Source of the DNA: Gracilibacillus salinarum | GTDB lineage: Bacteria > Bacillota > Bacilli > Bacillales > Amphibacillaceae | Assembly: GCF_022919575.1 (NCBI RefSeq) | Contig: NZ_CP095071.1 | Location: 4,226,001-4,290,000, forward strand | Direction of reading: 5' to 3' | DNA length: 64,000 nt | Part shown: positions 52,672-61,065 of the stretch, piece by piece | Layout: the number at the start of each line of letters is the position of its first letter | How positions within the stretch are numbered: position 1 is the first letter of the stretch | Position numbers and translations under genes: made by a program | The notes under the pieces: model-generated | Database searches by the model: none | What the model was told of the DNA's origin: nothing | What the model saw: the letters and a program-made list of their open reading frames with translations, nothing else

Positions 52672-53664
52672 CTACAATTTAACTAAAATTCGGCCTCTAA
52701 TATTACCTTTTAGAATGGAGGTAAGGTTAGCCGGTAATTCTGACAGCGGTATTTCCTTTTCTACAATCTCATCTAAATTGTCCAGCTTGAGATCGGTTGA
52801 AAGTCGTTGCCAAACTTTCTTGCGCATCTCCATCGGGCAGTTGACAGAGTCAATTCCTAACAAATTAATCCCTCTTAAAATGAAAGGGAAGACGGTTGTC
52901 GGTACTTGCACACCTGCTGTTAAGCCACTAACGGCTACGGAACCATTGTATTGCACTTTACTTAAAACAGATGCAAGCGGTTCTCCTCCTACTGGATCAA
53001 TCACTCCGGCCCACTGTTCTTTATCAAGCGGTTTTACCTGTCCGTCGTAAACGTCTTCCCGACTGATAATTTCTTTGGCACCAAGTGATCGTAAATATTC
53101 TTTTTCTGATTGTTTGCCCGTACTTGCTACAACATGATAGCCCTTTTTGGCAAGCATGGCGACTGCTAAACTGCCGACACCACCGGTTGCACCTGTTACA
53201 AGTACTTTTCCTTTCTGAGGAATCAGGCCGTTATCTTCTAGTCTATTTACAGATAAAGCTGCTGTAAAACCGGCTGTACCGTAAATCATTGCTTCTTTCA
53301 CTGATAATCCTTGAGGAAGTGGCACGATCCACTCAGCTGGAATACGAGCATATTCACTATAACCACCATTATGTGCGACACCAATGTCATAGCTGGTTGC
53401 AATGACTTGATCGCCTTCACGAAAACGGTCGGTATTAGAGGATACAACTGTTCCAGCTAAATCAATCCCAGGAACAAGCGGATAGGAACTGGCTACCTTA
53501 CCGTTCTCACTGCTTGCTAAGGCATCTTTATAATTTACACTGGAATAGGCGACCTTAATTAAGACATCACCATCTGATAAATCGTCCAATATCAAGTTTT
53601 GAATATTTGTACTGAACGTCGCATCTGTTTTGTTCACGACGAATGCTTCAAAAGTTTCATTCAT
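52672..53664 (-). CDS. Zinc-free medium-chain reductase, YhdH/YhfP family (acryloyl-CoA reductase/quinone oxidoreductase-like)
   Basis: 330 residues from ATG 53664, which follows AAAGGAGC; eight extra codons to 53688 lack a site. GroES-like N-domain (YSSVNYKDALA and PLVPGIDLAGTV) and Rossmann C-domain with VTGATGGVGSLAVAMLAKKGY; no zinc ligands. The 330-residue length and motifs equal B. subtilis YhfP. The group includes AcuI, which reduces acryloyl-CoA with NADPH, so a detoxifying enal or acryloyl-CoA reductase role is plausible. Monocistronic. Confidence 0.9.
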   Translation of the reverse strand: MNETFEAFVVNKTDATFSTNIQNLILDDLSDGDVLIKVAYSSVNYKDALASSENGKVASSYPLVPGIDLAGTVVSSNTDRFREGDQVIATSYDIGVAHNGGYSEYARIPAEWIVPLPQGLSVKEAMIYGTAGFTAALSVNRLEDNGLIPQKGKVLVTGATGGVGSLAVAMLAKKGYHVVASTGKQSEKEYLRSLGAKEIISREDVYDGQVKPLDKEQWAGVIDPVGGEPLASVLSKVQYNGSVAVSGLTAGVQVPTTVFPFILRGINLLGIDSVNCPMEMRKKVWQRLSTDLKLDNLDEIVEKEIPLSELPANLTSILKGNIRGRILVKL

Positions 53665-53988
53665 GTTAATAGCTCCTTTCATGTTCATTCAATTCCCTAG
53701 ATTATTCATTCTTAATCATTGTAATCTCTATCGTGATAAGATATAAAGTAATCTGACTCGGATAGATATAACAAACAATATAGATATAATGACCTGTTTA
53801 TCCCCGTACCTACGTCCTATACAATTTTTGCAAGATGCGGACTTGCCAGATTAGTTGTCATCGTTTTTCCCCTTGTGACACCTGGTGTTGAAACAATTAA
53901 GACATTATTGCAAAAAAGTTCTATAGACAATAATGAAAAATTCTTGCTACGCTTAAAAAGGAGATCAAGTTATCCTGCAGCCGAAATT
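53665..53988. other. Intergenic region between divergent genes, no gene seen
   Basis: AT-rich DNA of 324 bp carrying the upstream regions of the YhfP-like gene and, to its right, of the rhamnogalacturonan lyase. Short open frames here have no family features. Confidence 0.5.
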
Positions 53989-54002
53989 TGTATGCGTTTT
54001 CA
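53989..54002. promoter_or_regulatory. cre-like box upstream of the rhamnogalacturonan lyase
   Basis: TGTATGCGTTTTCA fits the CcpA consensus TGWAANCGNTNWCA at all but one position. It is 125 bp before the start codon, so it probably overlaps the promoter. Confidence 0.6.
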
Positions 54003-54127
54003 TTAAAGGTGGGAGGTGACGAATTTACATTCTGCTGTAAAATACTTATCTCATAAAAATAGACGGCCATGTCACACACTTCACCAAGATCAAACCTACA
54101 GGCCTTATGGAGAAGGAGTGTCCAAGC

Positions 54128-57100
54128 TTGAAGAATAAAAAGAAGCCAAAACATGTACTTATACTTGTTGCAATTTTTAGTTTAGTTTTTGCAAATTTTT
54201 CTGCTATTTCTACAGTTAAAGCTGCTGAAATTCCCGATGTAGAAGGGTTCCAGGGCGTGTATTACACGGATTTCGGTGATAGTGGGGAAGTAACCCCGGA
54301 TAACTGGGGCTTTACAACTGCTGCAGCGACCCTCTCAACAAATACGGAAGATGTAGCGGGCAATGAAACAGATAAGCTTCAATTCGATATTGTGGATCAA
54401 TCTGGTGGAAGAGTTGCTACTAAGTCCTTAGACACTAATGTTATGGGTGAAAAAGTGTTAGTGACTTTTGATTGGTATCCAGGAAAAAGTAATGATAAGG
54501 GTGAGCACTTATATGAAAATGGTGGGGAATTCCGAATCCTGGATGGTGCAGGTAATACAGTCTTTACCATAAATAGTACAAATAAAGAACCTATTACGTA
54601 TTATGCGGGAGATCAGGAACAGACAGCTACATCCTTTACTGATCAAGAAACATGGTATCATGCTGCGGTGACGTTCGATCTTGCTTCCAATAATGTGTCA
54701 CTTGATATGGAGAATCAGGCTACAGGCGTAAAGGAAAGCTATCAATCTACTTTAGATGAGGTGGATTTTGACGGTAATGTCTCCACTTTACGTCTTGTTG
54801 GCGTTCGTACTTCAGGAAATAATCATACATGGACCACATACTTAGATAATGTAGGTATCTATCATGTACCGATAAATGATAATACAATTACCAACGTACC
54901 GTCTTTACCATATGAACGAGTATATGTTGGGGACACTAGTGCTGATATTGATTCAATAGGATTACCAGAAACAGTAGACGTTGCACTTGCTGATCATAGT
55001 ACAACAGAGGCCGCGATAAGTGAATGGCAGCCGGTAGGGAAAGAATGGGATCCAGAGCAATCGGGGGTCTATGAGTTTTCTGGAACGATTGCTGATTCTG
55101 CAGAAATCGATAATGCTTTTGACCGGAAAGCGACCGTTTATGTCTATAATCGTTTGACTCCGCCAGATACAAACCGTGCTACAGAGTGGCTGGATCGCGG
55201 AGCGGTAGCATTGGAAACGGATGATGGTATCTTTTTGTCATGGAGGTTATTGGTCGACGAATATGATAAAGACGTCAAATTCCGTGTCTACCGTAATGGC
55301 AAAAGACTTAATCATGACCTTTTGTCTGTAACGAATTTTACGGATAAACATGGTTCTGCAGATGATCACTATTCGATTGTAACGTATGCCAATGGAGAAA
55401 TAATGGAGCGAACTAAAGTAAGCGTGGAGGAAAATAATTATCTATCCCTACCATTACAAAAACCAGAAGGTGGTACTACGGCAACTGGTGATTATACGTA
55501 TAGTGCTAATGATGCCAGTGTTGGTGATCTCGATGGTGACGGTGAATATGAGGTCATTCTGAAATGGCGTCCATCGAATGCGATGACAGCATTAGAAGAT
55601 GTAATTACTGGTCCAACGATTTTCGATGCTTATGAGTTAGATGGTACTTTATTATGGCGAATGAATATGGGGATGAATTTAACTTCCGGTCCACAATATC
55701 ATCAGTTTGTTGTAGCTGATATGAACAGTGATGGCAAGTCTGAGTTTTTAATCAAGTCTGCCGATGCTACTACAACTTATGGCGCAACAGATGGTAAATA
55801 TGACAGTTCGAAAAAAGTCAGTGTGATAGGAAATGAAGAAGATAATGGCAAATGGATCAATGAAGGCGGCCATGTGGTGGATGGTCCCGAATATATTTCT
55901 GTATTTGCCGGTGATACTGGTAAGGAAATAGATACGATTGATTTCGCCTTCCCAGTAGAGAAAGAAGAAGGAGATCATGGTGCATCGTGGGGAGATACTT
56001 TCTATAATCGATCGGATCGTTTCCTTTCAGGTGTAGCATATATTGATGGCAAAAAACCGAGTGCGATTTATGGGCGCGGTTATTATGAGCGTACTGCTTT
56101 TGCCGCGTATAGTCTGGAGAATGGTGAGCTCATCGAAGACTGGACTTTTGATTCTGATGAAGCCGGCAGAGGAGCAAGCTTAGGTAATCACAACCTGGCA
56201 ACCGGTGATGTCGACAATGATGGTTTTGATGAAATTGTAGCTGGATCCTTAACACTTGATCATGATGGTTCGATTTTGTATGCGATGGATGGCGATATGG
56301 GTCGTGTCCAGGGATCGCATGGGGATGCACTGCATGTAGGTGCTTTCGATCCGAATCGTGAAGGACTGCATGTCTTTGGAGTTCGCGAATCCTCTGAAGT
56401 CGCATCATTGGAATATCATGATGGGGCAACAGGTGAAAGTTTACAAGCCTATTATGCGTTTAAAGATGCTGGACGTGGTGTAGCAGGTAATATTACCTCA
56501 AGTCCTGGCTATGAAATCTGGGGTGCCGGTGGTGGTACTGTTGAAACTGGCGGTGGTGTTTACAACGTCAATGGCGATGTTGTGACAAACAGCTTCCGTG
56601 ATATCGGTTTACCGGTGAACTTTGTCAGCTATTGGGATGGCGATTTGTTAAACGAGATGCTGGATGGTACAACCATTTCTAAATATGATGAGTCAGCGAA
56701 TCAAGTTAATGTTCTGGAAAGCTTTGAAGGCGTGATCAGCAATAACGGAACAAAAGCAAATCCTACCTTGCAAGCAGATATTCTCGGTGACTGGCGTGAG
56801 GAAGCAATTTATCCAACGGAAGACAGTACGGAATTAAGAATATTCACCACGTCTATTCCGACTGACTATAGATTGCCGACTTTAATGCATGATTCGGTCT
56901 ATCGTATGGGGATTGCATGGCAAAATACGACTTACAACCAACCGCCGCATTTAGGATATTATTTAGGTGAAGATATTCGTGATCAGGTATTGAATGGAGA
57001 ACTGGATTTTCCAGAGGTAGATTATACGCCAAGTTTGCAAGCGATAGAGCATGCCGTATCGATCTCAGCCGATAATCCAGGTCACAAAATTTTATCTCTG

Positions 57101-57265
57101 AAACTGAAACAAGCTGAACATCAACTTGCTAAAGATCACCCTAGATTGGCGATTTGGCATATGAATCAATTTATTAAGCATCTAGAGAAAAGTAATTTAG
57201 CAGATAAACAAGTTTCATCATTAACCGCTGATGCGCAAGACTTAATTGCACAGTGGAGTGAATAA
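54128..57265 (+). CDS. Secreted rhamnogalacturonan lyase, polysaccharide lyase family 11, multi-domain
   Basis: 1045 residues from TTG 54128 (AGAAGGAGT upstream). Signal peptide of about 32 residues with a basic start and VKA-AE cleavage. Then a beta-sandwich carbohydrate-binding-like region (about 35-265), an FnIII-like strand region, and the PL11 catalytic beta-propeller (about 340-960) with repeated calcium-binding loops: DLDGDGEYE near 467, DMNSDGKSE near 531, DVDNDGFDE near 694, and the IYGRGYYERTAFAAY block. A C-terminal helical domain (about 965-1045, FIVAR-like) may bind the wall. It cleaves the rhamnosyl-galacturonate backbone by beta-elimination. It is longer than B. subtilis YesW because of the extra N- and C-terminal domains. 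Confidence 0.92.
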   Translation: MKNKKKPKHVLILVAIFSLVFANFSAISTVKAAEIPDVEGFQGVYYTDFGDSGEVTPDNWGFTTAAATLSTNTEDVAGNETDKLQFDIVDQSGGRVATKSLDTNVMGEKVLVTFDWYPGKSNDKGEHLYENGGEFRILDGAGNTVFTINSTNKEPITYYAGDQEQTATSFTDQETWYHAAVTFDLASNNVSLDMENQATGVKESYQSTLDEVDFDGNVSTLRLVGVRTSGNNHTWTTYLDNVGIYHVPINDNTITNVPSLPYERVYVGDTSADIDSIGLPETVDVALADHSTTEAAISEWQPVGKEWDPEQSGVYEFSGTIADSAEIDNAFDRKATVYVYNRLTPPDTNRATEWLDRGAVALETDDGIFLSWRLLVDEYDKDVKFRVYRNGKRLNHDLLSVTNFTDKHGSADDHYSIVTYANGEIMERTKVSVEENNYLSLPLQKPEGGTTATGDYTYSANDASVGDLDGDGEYEVILKWRPSNAMTALEDVITGPTIFDAYELDGTLLWRMNMGMNLTSGPQYHQFVVADMNSDGKSEFLIKSADATTTYGATDGKYDSSKKVSVIGNEEDNGKWINEGGHVVDGPEYISVFAGDTGKEIDTIDFAFPVEKEEGDHGASWGDTFYNRSDRFLSGVAYIDGKKPSAIYGRGYYERTAFAAYSLENGELIEDWTFDSDEAGRGASLGNHNLATGDVDNDGFDEIVAGSLTLDHDGSILYAMDGDMGRVQGSHGDALHVGAFDPNREGLHVFGVRESSEVASLEYHDGATGESLQAYYAFKDAGRGVAGNITSSPGYEIWGAGGGTVETGGGVYNVNGDVVTNSFRDIGLPVNFVSYWDGDLLNEMLDGTTISKYDESANQVNVLESFEGVISNNGTKANPTLQADILGDWREEAIYPTEDSTELRIFTTSIPTDYRLPTLMHDSVYRMGIAWQNTTYNQPPHLGYYLGEDIRDQVLNGELDFPEVDYTPSLQAIEHAVSISADNPGHKILSLKLKQAEHQLAKDHPRLAIWHMNQFIKHLEKSNLADKQVSSLTADAQDLIAQWSE

Positions 57266-57270
57266 GAGAT

Positions 57271-57303
57271 AGAAAAGCTTGGAGTTTTGCTCCAAGCTTT
57301 TCT
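57271..57303 (+). terminator. Intrinsic terminator of the PL11 gene
   Basis: AGAAAAGCTTGGAG pairs perfectly with CTCCAAGCTTTTCT around TTTTG. Confidence 0.88.
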
Positions 57304-57341
57304 ATCTGTGTACGGATAAAAAGAAAAGGAGGTAGCTCTGA

Positions 57342-57641
57342 GCTAGGTACAAATCGAGACCTGGGGCTAATGCACATAGCCGTCAAGCTAAGGAAAAGAG
57401 AAAAGAGTGCTTAAACTGTCTTACATGTTCGGCCTATCATATAATCCATTCTTATGGACAGTTGAAAAGGGAAAGGTCAAAAGTTGTCTATAAGAATCAA
57501 AAATATGACCTCTCAAGGATATCAAAAGGACTCCTGTGGTCAAACATCCGATTTCTTTCAGGAACAGCTATTATAAATGATTTCTTACACTCAACTCACA
57601 AAAAATCACTGCACACAGATAACTTGTATTCATTACGGTAA
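57342..57641 (+). other. Open frame of 99 codons without a start codon, possible gene remnant
   Basis: Frame open from just after TGA 57339-57341 to TAA 57639-57641. The conceptual peptide is basic and Cys-containing (KSRPGANAHSRQAKEKRKEC, then LNCLTCSAYH). It has no ATG or GTG near its 5' end, although AAAGGAGG lies at 57325-57332, so a start may have been lost. I recognise no family. The rest of the 575-bp gap to 57840 shows no gene except the hairpin at 57796. Confidence 0.3.
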
Positions 57642-57795
57642 CGTATTCACTTTTCTTTTTAAAAGCATTACCTTAACTTGACGGCGATGGACTAATGCAT
57701 GGGAGAGAAAGGCACTTAAAGCGGAGGAGTAGATTAGTAGTTTTGTCCCCAAAACCTTTTGTGTGGAGACTCCGTACTTATCCATTTAAATTAGA

Positions 57796-57833
57796 TACGA
57801 CACAAATCTTCACATTCCGAGATTTGCATCGTA
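57796..57833 (-). terminator. Hairpin downstream of the acetyltransferase gene
   Basis: TACGA and AAATCT pair with AGATTT and TCGTA. The right arm (GAGATTTGCATCGTA) resembles the conserved part of the 52-bp T unit (GAGATTTGTATCGTT), so it may derive from that repeat. Confidence 0.5.
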
Positions 57834-57840
57834 CCCAATA

Positions 57841-58416
57841 TTAAGCCTTTTGAGATTGATTCCATTCTTCTCTCAGTATTGAATAGATTTTGAGGTTGCT
57901 ATGCTTGCCATTTTTATAAATAGCATGTCGCAGGTTGCCTTCACAGGTCATTCCTGATTTCTCCATAACGCGGGCGGAGGCGATATTTTCTTCCAGACAA
58001 CGAGCTTGAATCCGTTCTAATTTCATTGCAGAAAATCCGAAGCGGACTAATTCCCTAACTGCTTCCGTAACAATGCCTTTGCCCCAGTATTCCGGGGTGA
58101 TAACATAACCAATTTCAGCTGTGAATTGAGCGGGATCCCATGTAACGAAATCAACTGTGCCGATGAATTCTCCTGTCGCTTTATATTCGATACCCCAAGG
58201 TGCGATGTTACCTTTTTCGTATTGTTCCAGGATGAATTGGACAAATGCAGTTGTCTCATGGAGTGACTCGTGCGAATTCCAAGTGACATAGCGGGATACT
58301 TTATCTTGGGAAGCATAATGATAAATTGCTTCGATATCTGTTCGTTTGACTTTACGAAGCCGTAGTCTATTTGTTTCTAGCAATGGAAGGTTTCCGTAAA
58401 TATCTGCTATTTTCAT
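57841..58416 (-). CDS. GNAT N-acetyltransferase, RimJ/RimL-like
   Basis: 191 residues. LLETNRLRLRKVKRTDIEAIYHYAS at the start, the acetyl-CoA pyrophosphate loop in YWGKGIVTEAVRELVRFGF and the ENIASARVMEKSGMTCEGNLRHAIYKNG motif are standard for RimJ/RimL and ribosomal-protein-serine acetyltransferase-like proteins. AGAAAGGATG precedes ATG 58416. It acetylates an amino group, on a protein N-terminus or a small molecule. Monocistronic and divergent from the SRPBCC gene. Confidence 0.9.
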   Translation of the reverse strand: MKIADIYGNLPLLETNRLRLRKVKRTDIEAIYHYASQDKVSRYVTWNSHESLHETTAFVQFILEQYEKGNIAPWGIEYKATGEFIGTVDFVTWDPAQFTAEIGYVITPEYWGKGIVTEAVRELVRFGFSAMKLERIQARCLEENIASARVMEKSGMTCEGNLRHAIYKNGKHSNLKIYSILREEWNQSQKA

Positions 58417-58555
58417 AGAGTTTTCATCCTTTCTTACGCAATATAATTAACAAAAAATATAACGGTAATCATGGCTGTCGTCAAGCTGTTTTTAATTGCA
58501 TTCAGCTTTATAAACGTATATGGTAGAACTAATTAAAAAATGGAGGAGGCGTGGC

Positions 58556-59026
58556 ATGACTGGTTATGGTCAGCTTTATGAAGTGAATGGAAGATACGTG
58601 CTAGCGTTTCAGCGAGAGTTGTCATGCTCAGCAGAGAAAGCATTTGAAGTGATGACGACTCCGGCTTACTTTACAAAATGGTATCCTTTTGCTACTGGAG
58701 AAATGGAATTGGCTGTTGGAGGTAAGTTGTATTTTGATGATGGGGAAGGATCGCAATACGAAGGTGAGGTTCTGGAATACGAGCGTCCTCACACGTTTGT
58801 TTTTCAGGAAGTAGATGATCTGGTCGAAATGAAAGTAACACCAGAAAAGACTGGCAGTCAATTTACCTTCAAGCACACGTTTGATGACAAAAAGTTAGCG
58901 CAATTCATTGCTGCTGGCTGGCATCGCTGCCTAGATGCATTCGGTCAAATGGCGGAAGGAAAAGAAGTCGATTGGCCGGATAATGCAGAAGAATTAAGAG
59001 CTTATTATCAAAAGGCATTTAAATAA
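58556..59026 (+). CDS. SRPBCC/AHSA1-domain protein
   Basis: 156 residues from ATG 58556, after GGAGGAGG; twelve upstream codons have no ribosome site. Helix-grip fold of the activator of Hsp90 ATPase-like group: CSAEKAFEVMTTPAYFTKWYPF at the start, DDGEGSQYEGEVLEYERPHTFVF in the middle and GWHRCLDAFGQMAEG at the end. These bind hydrophobic ligands; no specific role is assigned. Followed by a clear terminator. Confidence 0.85.
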   Translation: MTGYGQLYEVNGRYVLAFQRELSCSAEKAFEVMTTPAYFTKWYPFATGEMELAVGGKLYFDDGEGSQYEGEVLEYERPHTFVFQEVDDLVEMKVTPEKTGSQFTFKHTFDDKKLAQFIAAGWHRCLDAFGQMAEGKEVDWPDNAEELRAYYQKAFK

Positions 59027-59027
59027 C

Positions 59028-59055
59028 AAAGACTTGGGTAATGCCCAAGTCTTTT
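59028..59055 (+). terminator. Intrinsic terminator of the SRPBCC gene
   Basis: AAAGACTTGGG pairs with CCCAAGTCTTTT around TAATG. Confidence 0.85.
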
Positions 59056-59214
59056 ATCGTCTATCTCGCTGAAATAATTCCAATCACCTGCCTGATTTTG
59101 CTCCATGACAGTCCAGCTCTTCGTTTTTTCTTTCCTCGAGAGTAAAATTCGACAATCGTTGCTTTGGGCAGACTTTTTAACTATTGTCTACCGTGGTGTG
59201 ATTTTGTCCGTGCT

Positions 59215-59766
59215 TTAGTTCTGTTCATCTAAACGTTCAGCCTCTACGTTTGATACAATCCAATGATCATCTTCCCAAGATAAATGAAATATTTTTTTAA
59301 TCGGACCAGTTGATTCATTATTCTGTTCCTGACTGATAATATAGTGTTGCTCTGCTTCCTGTGTTAACGTAAATGCTTTGTCTGGATTTAAAAATAAAGG
59401 AGACCCTTGTGATTTGAAATAAAGACTATTATCTTTCGTTGTAATATAGCGATTAATGAGTTGGTTGGTGTAGTCGGATGAGAGGTACTCTTGTAAGTGA
59501 TGCTGGATTTTCTCTTTTGTATCAAAGTTCTGTAAAAAGTTCTGTTCATCTGTGTCATCCATAATCGATTCAAAGGCTGACTGATAGTTTGATACAATTT
59601 CACGGGCTCGTTGCTTATCTAAAGAAGGGTCTTGCTGTTTATGTATATCGTCCTGCTCTGTTTCTATCTTTGTCTCGTTTGTTTGAGCAGGGAGTTCTGA
59701 CCAGATTAGTCCACCGATAATGCCAATAGCGATAAAACCTAGAAATACAGATAACCATTTATTCAT
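59215..59766 (-). CDS. Membrane-anchored extracytoplasmic protein of unknown function
   Basis: 183 residues. One N-terminal hydrophobic helix (about 4-23), an acidic Gln/Asp/Glu-rich linker (26-50), then a soluble domain of about 130 residues with a beta-rich C-terminal half (YIISQEQNN, KIFHLSWEDDHWIVSNVEAERL) that looks NTF2-like or IseA-like. GGAGGGG precedes ATG 59766. I do not recognise the family. It is monocistronic and divergent from the arabinanase gene. Confidence 0.75.
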   Translation of the reverse strand: MNKWLSVFLGFIAIGIIGGLIWSELPAQTNETKIETEQDDIHKQQDPSLDKQRAREIVSNYQSAFESIMDDTDEQNFLQNFDTKEKIQHHLQEYLSSDYTNQLINRYITTKDNSLYFKSQGSPLFLNPDKAFTLTQEAEQHYIISQEQNNESTGPIKKIFHLSWEDDHWIVSNVEAERLDEQN

Positions 59767-59958
59767 TACTTTTACCCCTCCTTATAAATATAGTTACCTT
59801 TTTTGGATAATATGTAAACGGTAAATTCCAATGAATTACGGATTGTACAATTAACAAAAATATTATATTTAAAATAAAAATTAGTATATAAGTACCTTGT
59901 TTGTTTTTCTAATTGTGATAAAATGATATTTAATTAAGTATGATTACAACATAATATT

Positions 59959-59972
59959 TGTAAGCGCATACT
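59959..59972. promoter_or_regulatory. cre-like box upstream of the arabinanase
   Basis: TGTAAGCGCATACT is close to the CcpA consensus TGWAANCGNTNWCA (two mismatches). It ends 26 bp before the start codon, a typical repressing position. Confidence 0.6.
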
Positions 59973-59998
59973 TAATAAAAAAGAGAGGAGCATATGAA

Positions 59999-60958
59999 AT
60001 GTTACGTGTAACGTGGAAAGTTATTTTGTTATCTTTATTATTTATTGGTATTTCAGGAGTATCTGTCTCGGCAGCTTTCTGGGATATGGAGGAACATCCG
60101 ATGATTCATGATCCTTCGATGGTGAAAGAAAATGATACATATTGGGTGTTTGGAACTGGACCAGCAGATGGCAACGGAATTAGAGTTATTTATTCAAATG
60201 ATAGCGGTTACAGTTGGGGCGAAGCACCTGTCATCTTCCCGGAGCCTGCTAGCTGGTGGAGCGATTATGTACCGAATCATGCAAGTAATCAGTGGGCGCC
60301 AGATATTGAATATTTCAATGGTCGTTATTGGCTGTACTATTCTGTTTCATCATTTGGCTCTAATCAGTCATTAATAGGTTTACTGTCAACAGATAGTATT
60401 TCTTCGGGGAATTGGCGGGATGATGGACTGGTAACACGGACAACTACTTCTGATAATTATAATGCGATTGATCCGGCGATGATTGTTGATGAAAACGGAC
60501 AGCCATGGTTATCATACGGGTCTTACTGGAGCGGCATTAAATTAACTAAATTAGACCCAAATACAATGAAGCCAACAGGAACACAACACTCGATAGCGGC
60601 AAGACCATCTGATCCTGAACATGCGGTAGAAGCACCAACAATCACCTATCATAATGGCTATTATTATCTGTTTGTTTCCTTTGATTCATGCTGCAGCGGT
60701 GTGAACAGTGACTACAAGATTGCGGTAGGACGCTCTGCACAAATTACCGGTCCGTATTATGATAAAGTGGGGAACAGTATGATGCAAGGAGGCGGTACTA
60801 TTCTAGATACCGGAAATGACAGATGGATTGGACCAGGACATCAGGATGTATATCAAAATCTGATCATTCGTCATGCTTATGATGCAGAAAGTAATGGTTT
60901 ACCACGATTGCTGATTAATGATCTTAGTTGGGATAGCAACGGTTGGCCAACATATTAA
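59999..60958 (+). CDS. Secreted arabinan endo-1,5-alpha-L-arabinanase, GH43
   Basis: 319 residues, signal peptide of about 25 (VSVSA-AF). Five-bladed propeller family GH43 with the three expected catalytic acids: Asp38 in MIHDPSM, Asp158 in NAIDPAM and Glu211 in VEAPTI. NQWAPDIEYFNGRYWLYYS and SYGSYWSGI match bacterial AbnA closely, and the length is standard. It cuts alpha-1,5-arabinan side chains of pectin outside the cell, feeding the arabinose importer and GH127 system at 45.9-49.2 kb. GAGAGGAG precedes ATG 59999. Monocistronic with a strong terminator. Confidence 0.93.
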   Translation: MLRVTWKVILLSLLFIGISGVSVSAAFWDMEEHPMIHDPSMVKENDTYWVFGTGPADGNGIRVIYSNDSGYSWGEAPVIFPEPASWWSDYVPNHASNQWAPDIEYFNGRYWLYYSVSSFGSNQSLIGLLSTDSISSGNWRDDGLVTRTTTSDNYNAIDPAMIVDENGQPWLSYGSYWSGIKLTKLDPNTMKPTGTQHSIAARPSDPEHAVEAPTITYHNGYYYLFVSFDSCCSGVNSDYKIAVGRSAQITGPYYDKVGNSMMQGGGTILDTGNDRWIGPGHQDVYQNLIIRHAYDAESNGLPRLLINDLSWDSNGWPTY

Positions 60959-60960
60959 TA

Positions 60961-60996
60961 AAAAAATCAGTCAGTGAAAAGCTGACTGATTTTTTT
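60961..60996 (+). terminator. Intrinsic terminator of the arabinanase gene
   Basis: AAAAAATCAGTCAG pairs with CTGACTGATTTTTT. The T-run leads directly into short repeat R10. Confidence 0.88.
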
Positions 60997-61065
60997 ATCA
61001 CGGCGCTAACCGTCCGTAATACCCCCACCCCAAGATTCGAGAGATAAACCACTGATTGACTTTAT
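60997..61065 (+). repeat. Short copy of repeat R (R10, internal deletion)
   Basis: ATCACGGCGCTAACCGTCCG at the left, then a fragment of the R centre (AAGATTCGAGAGATA), then ACTGATTGACTTTAT. The TTA inside its last TTTAT (61062-61064) is the complement of the stop codon of maf. Confidence 0.78.
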
